Assembly (NCBI GenBank): GCA_003562655.1
Contig: PWUC01000058.1
Location: forward strand, 1 to 5,315
Direction of reading: 5' to 3'
Origin: Clostridia bacterium
GTDB lineage: Bacteria; Bacillota_E; SLMV01; PUMD01
DNA length: 5,315 bases
Part shown: piece after piece, positions 1 through 5,118 of the stretch
Layout: every line of letters starts with the position of its first letter
How positions within the stretch are numbered: the first letter of the stretch is position 1
Position numbers and translations under genes: made by a program
The notes under the pieces: generated by a model
What the model was told of the DNA's origin: nothing
Seen by the model: the letters and a program-made list of their open reading frames with translations, nothing else
Databases searched by the model: none

Positions 1-751
1 GACTCAGGGGATGATCTTCTCTGACAATCCCCTTGCCTGCACCCGTCATGACCACGGCGGCCCCGAGAATTTCCGCCAGTTTGGTCAGCTGCTCGGCCGC
101 CCCTGTTGCTCCCCCACCGACCCACAGCAGGGGACGCCTGGCGGCTGCCAGCATGGCCGCAGCCCTCTCGATTTCATCATCAGAGGCCGAATAGGGCTCA
201 GACCGGTACCGGCCTCCGAAACTCATATCCGCCTCCTCGGTAAGGACGTCGCCGGGAATCTCAATGTGGACAGGTCTGGGCCTCTGTGTGCGCATGTAGT
301 CGATTGCATCGTGTACGGCCCCGGGCACCTCTGCGGGATCCATGATCCGCCGGTTCCACGCTGTCATGCCGGATGTGTGCCCCAGCTGATCCAGAAGCTG
401 GTGGTGTGCCCCGATGTCCCGATCGATTTCATGGGTCGGGCTCTGGGTGGAGATCATCAGCAGGGGCGAAGAGTCAGAAAAGGCCTGGGCCAGCGCCGTC
501 GCGCTATTGGTCAGGCCGGGACCACCAATCGCCACACTGACCCCGACCCCCCCGCTGGCCCGGGCATACCCGTCGGCCATGAAACCGGCGCCGCATTCGT
601 GACGCGTCACAATGTGCCTGATCTGCTCGCGGTATTCGAAGAGGCCGTCGTACAGCTCCAGATTCTGGGCACCCGGAACACCGAAGACCGTGTCGATCCC
701 CTCATCAACGAGGGCCCTGACCACAGCTCTTCCAGCAGTCATCACTACCAT
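1..751 (-). CDS. Thiamine-diphosphate-dependent enzyme, acetolactate synthase-like (N-terminal part, runs off the left edge)
   Basis: About 250 N-terminal residues are visible of a protein that in this superfamily is usually 530-600 aa. Seen in the translation: the N-terminal ThDP (pyrimidine-binding) domain with FGVPG at 23-27, the catalytic-type glutamate E52 in RHECGAGFMADGYARASG (the position that activates the cofactor in this superfamily), GGPG at 76-79, and RPRPVHIEIPGDVL closing the domain near 165-178. The central nucleotide-fold domain begins near residue 190 (LLWVGGGATG). The start is ATG at 751, with a GAGGAGG site 9 bases upstream; an ATG at 758-756 is in another frame. The gene is divergent from a GntR regulator. 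The family includes acetolactate synthase, glyoxylate carboligase, sulfoacetaldehyde acetyltransferase and 2-oxo acid decarboxylases. The stretch after the GPG motif (THEIDRDIGAHHQLLDQ) does not look like the TDAFQE motif of biosynthetic acetolactate synthase, so a catabolic decarboxylase or lyase is more likely. The substrate cannot be named. Confidence 0.93.
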   Translation of the reverse strand, partial: MVVMTAGRAVVRALVDEGIDTVFGVPGAQNLELYDGLFEYREQIRHIVTRHECGAGFMADGYARASGGVGVSVAIGGPGLTNSATALAQAFSDSSPLLMISTQSPTHEIDRDIGAHHQLLDQLGHTSGMTAWNRRIMDPAEVPGAVHDAIDYMRTQRPRPVHIEIPGDVLTEEADMSFGGRYRSEPYSASDDEIERAAAMLAAARRPLLWVGGGATGAAEQLTKLAEILGAAVVMTGAGKGIVREDHPLS

Positions 752-760
752 TTTGCATTG

Positions 761-767
761 CCTCCTC
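761..767 (-). promoter_or_regulatory. Ribosome binding site of the ThDP enzyme gene
   Basis: Read on the minus strand, GAGGAGG ends 9 bases before the ATG at 751. This spacing decides the start: the next in-frame ATG (codon 4) would be 18 bases away, and the nearer ATG at 758 is out of frame. Confidence 0.8.
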
Positions 768-943
768 ATCCTAACTTAGTGGTCCGATCTGCCAGGCAGC
801 AGGCCCAACGAGAGAACACGCGATCATCCCACGACTACACGGCGCAAGCCACAGCGGCGAGACAACTGGTCTTGTTGGCCACATCACCTGGATCATCTGC
901 TTCGAAGTGAGGGCCCGGGGGCCCAGTCCGAGCATTGCACTAT

Positions 944-964
944 GCCGGGGGCACCACCCCCGGC
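944..964. repeat. Perfect GC-rich inverted repeat (8-bp stem, 5-nt loop)
   Basis: The arms GCCGGGGG (944-951) and CCCCCGGC (957-964) pair perfectly around a five-base loop, CACCA. No T-run follows on either strand, so it is not a standard intrinsic terminator. It lies just leftward of the palindrome cluster and would fall within the leader of any leftward transcript starting there. The role is unknown. Confidence 0.6.
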
Positions 965-979
965 GCCGGAGACGTGGAT

Positions 980-1016
980 CGTATACGTTTACTGTGTACA
1001 CCCGTTGTATATATAC
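980..1016. promoter_or_regulatory. Putative GntR-family operator array: three palindromes 14 bp apart
   Basis: Three perfect palindromes follow one another: CGTATACG (980-987), GTGTACAC (994-1001) and GTATATATAC (1007-1016). Each is centred on a TA step, and the centres are exactly 14 bp apart. The FadR subfamily of GntR regulators is known to bind short palindromes of the GT-N-AC type (GTM/KAC halves), and a regulator with the matching domain starts 56 bp downstream. That it binds here and represses its own promoter, perhaps also the divergent ThDP enzyme, is inferred from position and pattern. Confidence 0.55.
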
Positions 1017-1017
1017 T
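988..1017 (+). promoter_or_regulatory. Putative sigma-70-type promoter of the GntR regulator gene
   Basis: A -35-like TTTACT (988-993; 4 of 6 matches to TTGACA) and a -10-like TATACT (1012-1017; 5 of 6 matches to TATAAT) are separated by 18 bases. Transcription would start near 1024, about 48 bases before the ATG. Two of the three palindromes lie between or on these elements, so a bound regulator would block polymerase. This is the only convincing promoter-like pair in the spacer; it was recognised by eye. Confidence 0.45.
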
Positions 1018-1022
1018 TCATT

Positions 1023-1042
1023 AGGAAGGACAGTTCCTTCTT
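1023..1042 (+). repeat. Inverted repeat at the predicted 5' end of the GntR mRNA
   Basis: AGGAAGGA (1023-1030) pairs with TCCTTCTT (1035-1042) around the loop CAGT, giving eight pairs with one G-U wobble. It begins at about the predicted transcription start, so it would be a 5'-terminal stem-loop of the regulator mRNA. The true ribosome binding site (1057-1062) is outside the stem. It might stabilise the mRNA, or act as a DNA site; neither is shown. Confidence 0.4.
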
Positions 1043-1056
1043 GAGATTCTTCGTGC

Positions 1057-1064
1057 GAGGTGAT
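1057..1064 (+). promoter_or_regulatory. Ribosome binding site that sets the GntR start
   Basis: GAGGTGAT is an 8-base match to the anti-Shine-Dalgarno complement. Its GAGGTG core ends 9 bases before ATG 1072. The upstream in-frame GTG at 1060 lies inside this site, so it is not the start. Confidence 0.75.
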
Positions 1065-1071
1065 TGTCTGC

Positions 1072-1746
1072 ATGGCTTCTTTGAGAATGCGCGTTTTCAA
1101 GGCTCTGCGCAGTGGGATCATCCGGGGGATCCTCCCCCTGGGCGGTACCGTCGTAGAGCAGCAGGTTGCTGACGAACTGGGTGTAAGCCGCACCCCAGTG
1201 CGTGAAGCCCTTCAGAAGTTGGAAGGCCTCGGCCTGGTTGAGCGGTCCGACCCCCACCGGCCATATATTGTGAGGGGTTTCACGGCAAAGGATGTCGACG
1301 ACATTGCTTCTGTTCGCATACTCCTCGAGGATGCGGCCATCAGGGAAGCGGCTGCCCGCCTGGACCCGGAGGACTTCGTGCATCTGAGCGGCCTGCTGGA
1401 AAAAATGGATCAGTCGGTGCTGGATCCAGAAAGCAGGGGCCTGCACAGCACGGCACACCGGCAGTTCCACCTCTACATGGCACAGCACTCTGACAACCTC
1501 TACCTGGAAAAGCTGGTCACGTCGGTGTTGGACTATACAGCCATGGTGTGGGAAGCGTACCGCCCCAGCAGGGACCACCTGATCCTGGCCCAGGAGAGTC
1601 ACCGGAAGATCGTGGCCGCTCTGCAGGGAAACGACTGTCAGTCAGCGCAGCAGACACTGAGGGAGCACATCGAACGATCCCTGAAGCGAACCAAGCAGCT
1701 CATCCGCAGGCAGGAACAGTCCCGTGGAATCAAGGAGCTCTTCTGA
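1072..1746 (+). CDS. GntR-family transcriptional regulator, FadR-type (FCD domain)
   Basis: This 224-aa cytoplasmic DNA-binding protein has the usual length for the family. Residues 5-68 form the GntR winged helix; the recognition region LGVSRTPVREAL (36-47), followed by KLEGLGLVER, is canonical. From about residue 70 (FTAKDVDDIASVRILLE) to 205 it is the all-helical FCD effector domain, which in relatives binds a metal and a carboxylate ligand. The expected D-x3-H metal pair appears as H129-x3-H133 (HRQFH), with H177 (ESHRKIV) and H199 (REHI) as the other likely ligands. A histidine therefore stands where aspartate is usual. The gene is divergent from a ThDP enzyme and has palindromic sites in its promoter, so it probably regulates itself and possibly that enzyme. 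The inducer is unknown; a small acid related to the ThDP pathway is plausible. It converges with the flavodoxin gene. Confidence 0.95.
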   Translation: MASLRMRVFKALRSGIIRGILPLGGTVVEQQVADELGVSRTPVREALQKLEGLGLVERSDPHRPYIVRGFTAKDVDDIASVRILLEDAAIREAAARLDPEDFVHLSGLLEKMDQSVLDPESRGLHSTAHRQFHLYMAQHSDNLYLEKLVTSVLDYTAMVWEAYRPSRDHLILAQESHRKIVAALQGNDCQSAQQTLREHIERSLKRTKQLIRRQEQSRGIKELF

Positions 1747-1758
1747 AAGGATCAACAA

Positions 1759-1774
1759 CGGACGGTGAGGTCCG
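1759..1774. terminator. Weak hairpin between the convergent genes
   Basis: CGGAC (1759-1763) and GTCCG (1770-1774) form a 5-bp stem around six bases in the 46-bp gap between the regulator and flavodoxin stop codons. There is no T-run on either strand. Position suggests a two-way terminator, but the sequence gives little support. Confidence 0.2.
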
Positions 1775-1792
1775 CCCGCTGATGAACCCAGA

Positions 1793-2251
1793 TCATTGCG
1801 AGACAGACCTCAGCAGACCCAGGGCGAAGTCCCGGGCCCTGTTGAGGTCCTGTTCGTTGGGGCGGTTCCGATTGACCCCTCCCACCCATCTCAACGGCCC
1901 GTTGGTATCGTATCCGAGGCAGGAGAACTCCCCGAGGACTTCGTGCCCCCGGTTCCTGAGACGACGCCTGAGAACGGCGTGATAGAGAGCGCAGGGGCCT
2001 CTCCCCCGGGTGGAGAAGATGAAAGCCCCCCTGCTCACAGGCCCGATCCTGTCGACACACTCGATGAGATCGACATGGTGTCTGAAGGCGTAGATCCCCG
2101 AGCCAAATCCGATCAGGTCAAACCTTTCAGTCACCCCGGTGTCGGCGTCGGAGGGAGGAAAGACCTCAGCATCCAGAACACCGGCCATCGCTGTGGCCAC
2201 CCTGAGCGTATTGCCATGATGGATAGAAGCACAGATAATCGCAGCCTCCAC
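1793..2251 (-). CDS. Flavodoxin-family protein
   Basis: This 152-aa protein has a size typical of small flavodoxins. Seen: a first beta-strand (AAIICAS) leading into the phosphate-binding loop S9-IHHGNT15, which holds the FMN phosphate in the family; a second conserved block DLIGFGSGIYAFRHH (45-59); GAFIFSTRG (75-83); and a C-terminal block GEFSCLGYDTNGPLRWVGGVNRNRPNEQDLNRARDFA, characteristic of a flavodoxin-like subfamily found in many anaerobes and related bacteria. There is no signal peptide or membrane segment, so it is expected to be a cytoplasmic FMN-binding electron carrier or small quinone/flavin oxidoreductase; its partner is not evident. The start is GTG at 2251, with GGAGG (2261-2265) 9 bases upstream. 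It converges with the GntR gene and is divergent from the lipoprotein operon. Confidence 0.9.
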   Translation of the reverse strand: MEAAIICASIHHGNTLRVATAMAGVLDAEVFPPSDADTGVTERFDLIGFGSGIYAFRHHVDLIECVDRIGPVSRGAFIFSTRGRGPCALYHAVLRRRLRNRGHEVLGEFSCLGYDTNGPLRWVGGVNRNRPNEQDLNRARDFALGLLRSVSQ

Positions 2252-2257
2252 AGGCAG

Positions 2258-2265
2258 CCCCCTCC
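2258..2265 (-). promoter_or_regulatory. Ribosome binding site for a GTG start (flavodoxin gene)
   Basis: On the minus strand GGAGGGGG precedes the GTG codon, with the GGAGG core 9 bases away. It supports GTG at 2251 as the start; no ATG is placed as well. Confidence 0.65.
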
Positions 2266-2308
2266 ACGGACCACGGGATCACTGAAAGTATTGCGCCCCC
2301 AGATGAGC

Positions 2309-2318
2309 CGATGCATCG
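2309..2318. repeat. 10-bp perfect palindrome in the divergent spacer
   Basis: CGATGCATCG reads the same on both strands and lies between the divergent flavodoxin and lipoprotein genes (spacer 2252-2406). It could be an operator, but it is short and single. I see no clear promoter hexamers for either gene in this spacer; a lone TTGAGA at 2345-2350 has no -10 at a proper distance. Confidence 0.3.
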
Positions 2319-2406
2319 AACCCATCCACCATTCCATGTTAATATTGAGAACAGTGAGAGACAAGTCCGCACCACTGACACAGTAACCGAGGTGGAGGGA
2401 GTGGAA

Positions 2407-3252
2407 ATGGTCCGCAAGTGGACAGCGGTTACAGTCATCTTCATGATTGCAGTCGCCCTGGCTGGATGCACCGCGGCCGCAGACGTGGCGAGGGCCCTTC
2501 AGGTGGTATCTCGAGCATTCCAGACGGCCCAGATCGTCGAGGAGACTCACCGGGTACAGCCGGGTTCATCTCTTCAGATTCACAATTCGAACGGCGACAT
2601 CACGGTCAGGGTCGGCGGAGACCGCGACATACACATCAGGGCAACCAAGAGGGCTTTCGGCGCGCAGAGCGAAATTGAGGGCACAACGATCAGGGTGACG
2701 ACGGGGCAACTCACCACCATCGAGACCGAACACCCGATGAGCCCATCCCGGGTCTTTGTAGATTACGAAATCACGATCCCTCCAGGCATTGCCCTGAACG
2801 GCGTGCAGACATCCAATGGATACATCCGGGTGGAGGGCGTGGCGGGAAACATCGTGGCGGCCAGCTCCAACGGGAGCATTCATCTGGAGGACGTGGACGG
2901 GTACGTTCGCGCATCAACCAGCAATGGCAACATCAACATCATCAACTGCACCGGTGTCCGGTCGGGTGTGCAGACCTCCAACGGCAACATCAACGTGGAG
3001 GTGCACAGCATAGAGGGCAATGTCGAGATACGGGCGGGGAATGGATCCATAACTGCATACCTGTCTGAGCGGCTCCAGGCAGAGGTCACAATGACCGTCT
3101 CAAACGGCCATGTCACTGCTGACCACAGCAGCTTTGTCATCGGGAAATCATCCAGAAGACATATCACCGGGCAGATTGGTGACGAGGCAAGACACAGGAT
3201 CCTGATCCGCACCTCCAACGGCACCGTCACCGCCCGCCAGATCAGCAACTGA
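2407..3252 (+). CDS. DUF4097-type beta-repeat lipoprotein (putative adhesin-like)
   Basis: A 281-aa protein begins with a lipoprotein signal: basic start VRK, hydrophobic core to about residue 19, and lipobox L18-A-G-C21. It should be exported, lipidated on C21 and membrane-anchored. The rest is a beta-rich repeat domain in which the turn motif SNG-x-I/V recurs at about 61, 136, 154, 172, 191, 211 (as GNG), 232 and 270. In the centre the spacing is 18-21 residues, as expected for successive coils of a beta-solenoid. This matches the DUF4097/putative adhesin family, whose biochemical role is poorly known; several members are encoded beside envelope-stress or two-component genes. The start is ATG 2407, with GGAGG (2394-2398) 8 bases upstream; the open frame extends to 2311, but that would place extra residues before the signal peptide. 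It is the first gene of a likely operon with the dehydrogenase and two-component genes. No enzymatic motif was seen. Confidence 0.9.
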   Translation: MVRKWTAVTVIFMIAVALAGCTAAADVARALQVVSRAFQTAQIVEETHRVQPGSSLQIHNSNGDITVRVGGDRDIHIRATKRAFGAQSEIEGTTIRVTTGQLTTIETEHPMSPSRVFVDYEITIPPGIALNGVQTSNGYIRVEGVAGNIVAASSNGSIHLEDVDGYVRASTSNGNINIINCTGVRSGVQTSNGNINVEVHSIEGNVEIRAGNGSITAYLSERLQAEVTMTVSNGHVTADHSSFVIGKSSRRHITGQIGDEARHRILIRTSNGTVTARQISN

Positions 3253-3268
3253 ATGGAGAGTTGATCGC

Positions 3269-4360
3269 ATGGTTCGCGCCGCAGTCATGCCTGGACCACA
3301 CAAGTCAATCGAGATTCGCGAGTACGGGTATCCCGACACCGAGACGGGGAGCGCACTGCTTCGCACCATCGCGAGCGAGGTATGCGGCACAGACGTGCAC
3401 CTGTGGCACGGACGCCTGGCCGGGGTGCCCTATCCAATAATACCCGGCCACGTCAGTGTGGGAACCATAGCCCACCTCGAGGGAGAGATCCGGGATGTGG
3501 AGGGTGTCCTCCTCGAGGAGGGCGACACCGTGACCTTCCTCGATGTGCACGAGACCTGCGGCAGCTGCTGGTACTGTTCCATCGCGGGAACCACCACCCG
3601 CTGTCCCCATCGCCGCGTCTACGGGATCACCTACGGTGCAGAAGAAGGTCTCCTCGGTGGATGGTCCGAGTACATATACCTCAAACCCGGCGTCCACATC
3701 ATCAAACTGCCGCAAGATCTGCCGGCCAGAACCTTCATCGCCGGTGGCTGTGGCCTCCCGACGGCTTTCCATGCAGTGCAGCGGGGCCAGATCCAGATGG
3801 GTGACACCGTCGCCATATTGGGAAGCGGTCCCGTCGGTTTGAACGCAGTAATTCTGGCCCAGCTTCGAGGAGCCACCCAGGTCATCCTCCTCGGCGGGCC
3901 GGCCCACCGGCTGGGCACAGGCCAGAGCCTTGGGGCCGATCATGTCCTGGACATCGGCATCACATCCTTTGACCAGCGGCTCGGGGCCGTCAGGGAACTC
4001 ACCGGCGGAAGGGGAGCCGACGTGACCATCGAGGCGGCGGGAGAACCGGAGGCAGTTTCCCAGGCCATGGCTGTGACCCGGGACGCTGGAACCGTAGTGA
4101 TCGCCGGCCAGTACACCGACGCCGGCGATGTGTCAATCAACCCACACGCGCTGCTGAACAAGAAACACCTGGACGTCCGCGGGTGCTGGGGCACGGACCT
4201 GAGCCACCTGTACCGTGCCATCGGAGTCATGGCCAAGCATCACCGTCGCTTCCCGTGGACCGAGATGATCAGCCGCGAATACAGCCTGGACGAGGCGGAG
4301 GAGGCCCTGCGCGACGTCCAGTCCCTGTCGGTGACCAAGGCACTGATTGCTCCCGGTTAG
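3269..4360 (+). CDS. Zinc-dependent medium-chain alcohol dehydrogenase-like oxidoreductase
   Basis: This 363-aa protein has the normal length for the MDR superfamily. It has an N-terminal GroES-like catalytic domain and a Rossmann domain with GSGPVG at 185-190. Catalytic zinc ligands are probably C39 (in VCGTD), H61 (in PGHVSVG) and C161 (in GGCGLPTAFHAV). The usual GHE is GHV here, so the glutamate after the histidine is missing. A structural-zinc lobe is present, with cysteines 97, 100, 103 and 112; the last gap is eight residues, where seven is usual. At the end of the second Rossmann strand the sequence is VILLGGPAHRL, without the acidic residue that normally selects NAD(H), so cofactor preference is open. 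The protein should oxidise an alcohol or polyol or reduce the carbonyl partner; the substrate is unknown. The start is ATG 3269, with GGAGAG 8 bases upstream and only 16 bases after the lipoprotein stop, so the two are likely cotranscribed. Confidence 0.93.
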   Translation: MVRAAVMPGPHKSIEIREYGYPDTETGSALLRTIASEVCGTDVHLWHGRLAGVPYPIIPGHVSVGTIAHLEGEIRDVEGVLLEEGDTVTFLDVHETCGSCWYCSIAGTTTRCPHRRVYGITYGAEEGLLGGWSEYIYLKPGVHIIKLPQDLPARTFIAGGCGLPTAFHAVQRGQIQMGDTVAILGSGPVGLNAVILAQLRGATQVILLGGPAHRLGTGQSLGADHVLDIGITSFDQRLGAVRELTGGRGADVTIEAAGEPEAVSQAMAVTRDAGTVVIAGQYTDAGDVSINPHALLNKKHLDVRGCWGTDLSHLYRAIGVMAKHHRRFPWTEMISREYSLDEAEEALRDVQSLSVTKALIAPG

Positions 4361-4373
4361 GGGCATCATCAGA

Positions 4374-4384
4374 GGGGGGAGGTG
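4374..4384 (+). promoter_or_regulatory. Ribosome binding site favouring a GTG start for the response regulator
   Basis: A G-rich Shine-Dalgarno sequence ending in GGAGGTG has its GGAGG core at 4378-4382. It is 10 bases before GTG 4393 but 22 bases before ATG 4405, which argues for the GTG start. Confidence 0.6.
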
Positions 4385-4392
4385 CTGCTTCA

Positions 4393-5109
4393 GTGCGGTC
4401 GGACATGACAATCCTGATCGTTGATGACGAGGGCGGTTTTGTCGAGGGCCTGACGGCCAACCTTGAGCGTGAAGGCTGGGCCGTCGTCACCGCCTCCGAT
4501 GGCGAGTCGGCCCTGAGCAGGTTTGAGGAGGGGGAGATTGACCTGGTCCTGCTCGACCTGATGCTTCCCGGAATCGACGGGATGGACGTGTGCCGGCGCC
4601 TTCGACGGGACTCCACCGTCCCCATCATCATGCTCACTGCGAAGGATGACGATATTGACAAGATCCTGGGCCTTGAGGTGGGTGCTGACGACTACATCAC
4701 GAAACCCTTCAACTTCCGGGAGCTTCTTGCTCGCATTAAAGCGGTCATGAGGCGCGCTCACCCGGAACCGGCGGAGGTCGAAGGAGACAGCACCATGGAC
4801 GTAGCTCCAGGGATTGCCCTGGACACCGAACGCAGAACACTGTCCGGCGCAGGAGATCAAGAGGTTCCGCTGACGGTGAAGGAGTTCGCCATGATGCACC
4901 TGCTGGCCCGTCAGCCGGGCCGGGTCTTCAGCCGGGAGGAGCTCCTGGATCGGGTCTGGGGATACGACTACTTCGGCAGCTCCAGAACGGTGGATGTGCA
5001 CGTGCGGAGGCTGCGCCAGAAGATCGAGGCCCTCGACGCAGTGTCCGACGCATCCGAGATCATCAAGACCCGCTGGGGGGCCGGGTACCTGCTCGAGAAG
5101 GTCCGATAG
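4393..5109 (+). CDS. Two-component response regulator, OmpR/PhoB class
   Basis: A 238-aa cytoplasmic transcription factor with two standard domains. The receiver domain spans about 5-120: acidic pocket D11-D12-E13, phosphoacceptor D55 in LVLLDLMLPGIDG, T82 in IIMLTAK, and K104 in YITKPF. All residues needed for phosphorylation are present. After a linker, residues from about 140 to 236 form the OmpR-type winged helix (EVPLTVKEFAMMHLLARQPGRVFSREELLDRVWG, then TVDVHVRRLRQKIE and a GAGYLL end). The start is taken as GTG 4393 because of ribosome-site spacing; ATG 4405 is the alternative and would shorten the protein by four residues. The frame is open back to 4183, but that part overlaps the dehydrogenase coding sequence and is not used. 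It lies 32 bases after the dehydrogenase and 9 bases before its likely partner kinase. Targets are unknown; the operon itself is a common target for such regulators. Confidence 0.95.
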   Translation: MRSDMTILIVDDEGGFVEGLTANLEREGWAVVTASDGESALSRFEEGEIDLVLLDLMLPGIDGMDVCRRLRRDSTVPIIMLTAKDDDIDKILGLEVGADDYITKPFNFRELLARIKAVMRRAHPEPAEVEGDSTMDVAPGIALDTERRTLSGAGDQEVPLTVKEFAMMHLLARQPGRVFSREELLDRVWGYDYFGSSRTVDVHVRRLRQKIEALDAVSDASEIIKTRWGAGYLLEKVR

Positions 5110-5118
5110 GGAGGCGTC

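Larger units (their letters stand above)
752..1071. other. Divergent intergenic region between the ThDP enzyme and the GntR regulator
   Basis: This 320-bp gap carries no convincing gene on either strand. It holds, from left to right: the ThDP enzyme ribosome binding site (761-767), an 11-bp palindrome CTGCCAGGCAG (789-799), a GC-rich inverted repeat GGGCCC-GG-GGGCCC (911-924), a strong hairpin (944-964), three evenly spaced palindromes overlapping a rightward promoter (980-1017), a leader hairpin (1023-1042) and the regulator's ribosome binding site. I found no good sigma-70-like promoter for the leftward gene. If it starts in the palindrome cluster, its leader would be more than 200 nt long and would include the GC-rich hairpins. 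Confidence 0.75.

Noticed and set aside
11..910. Long rightward open frame (299 codons) opposite the ThDP enzyme gene
   Set aside because: It mirrors the minus-strand gene, whose translation shows clear ThDP-family motifs and a proper ribosome site. The rightward product has no recognisable motif and is a by-product of GC-rich codon use.
752..943. Possible T-box, TPP riboswitch or other known leader element before the ThDP enzyme
   Set aside because: I looked for the T-box AGGGTGG core and the TPP riboswitch CTGAGA core on the minus strand and saw neither.
1021..1602. Leftward open frame of 193 codons opposite the GntR gene
   Set aside because: The plus strand encodes an unmistakable GntR/FCD regulator here; the opposite frame gives no family pattern and runs into the promoter region.
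2264..2276. Short direct repeat CCACGG-A-CCACGG upstream of the flavodoxin start
   Set aside because: Six bases repeated once in GC-rich DNA is not enough to argue for a binding site.
1796..2386. Rightward open frame of 196 codons opposite the flavodoxin gene
   Set aside because: It is proline-rich low-information sequence without a ribosome site. The minus strand has a conserved flavodoxin-family protein with a good site.
2311..2406. Upstream extension of the lipoprotein start
   Set aside because: It would add 32 residues before a standard lipoprotein signal peptide. The ribosome site at 2394-2398 serves ATG 2407.
3305..3943. Leftward open frame of 212 codons opposite the dehydrogenase
   Set aside because: It is a shadow of a clear MDR dehydrogenase; no motif or ribosome site supports it.
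4183..4392. Upstream extension of the response regulator frame
   Set aside because: It overlaps the end of the dehydrogenase gene in another frame, and a receiver domain should begin within a few residues of the start.
4390..5001. Leftward open frame of 203 codons opposite the response regulator
   Set aside because: The opposite strand carries a complete OmpR-class regulator with all catalytic residues; the leftward frame is a shadow.
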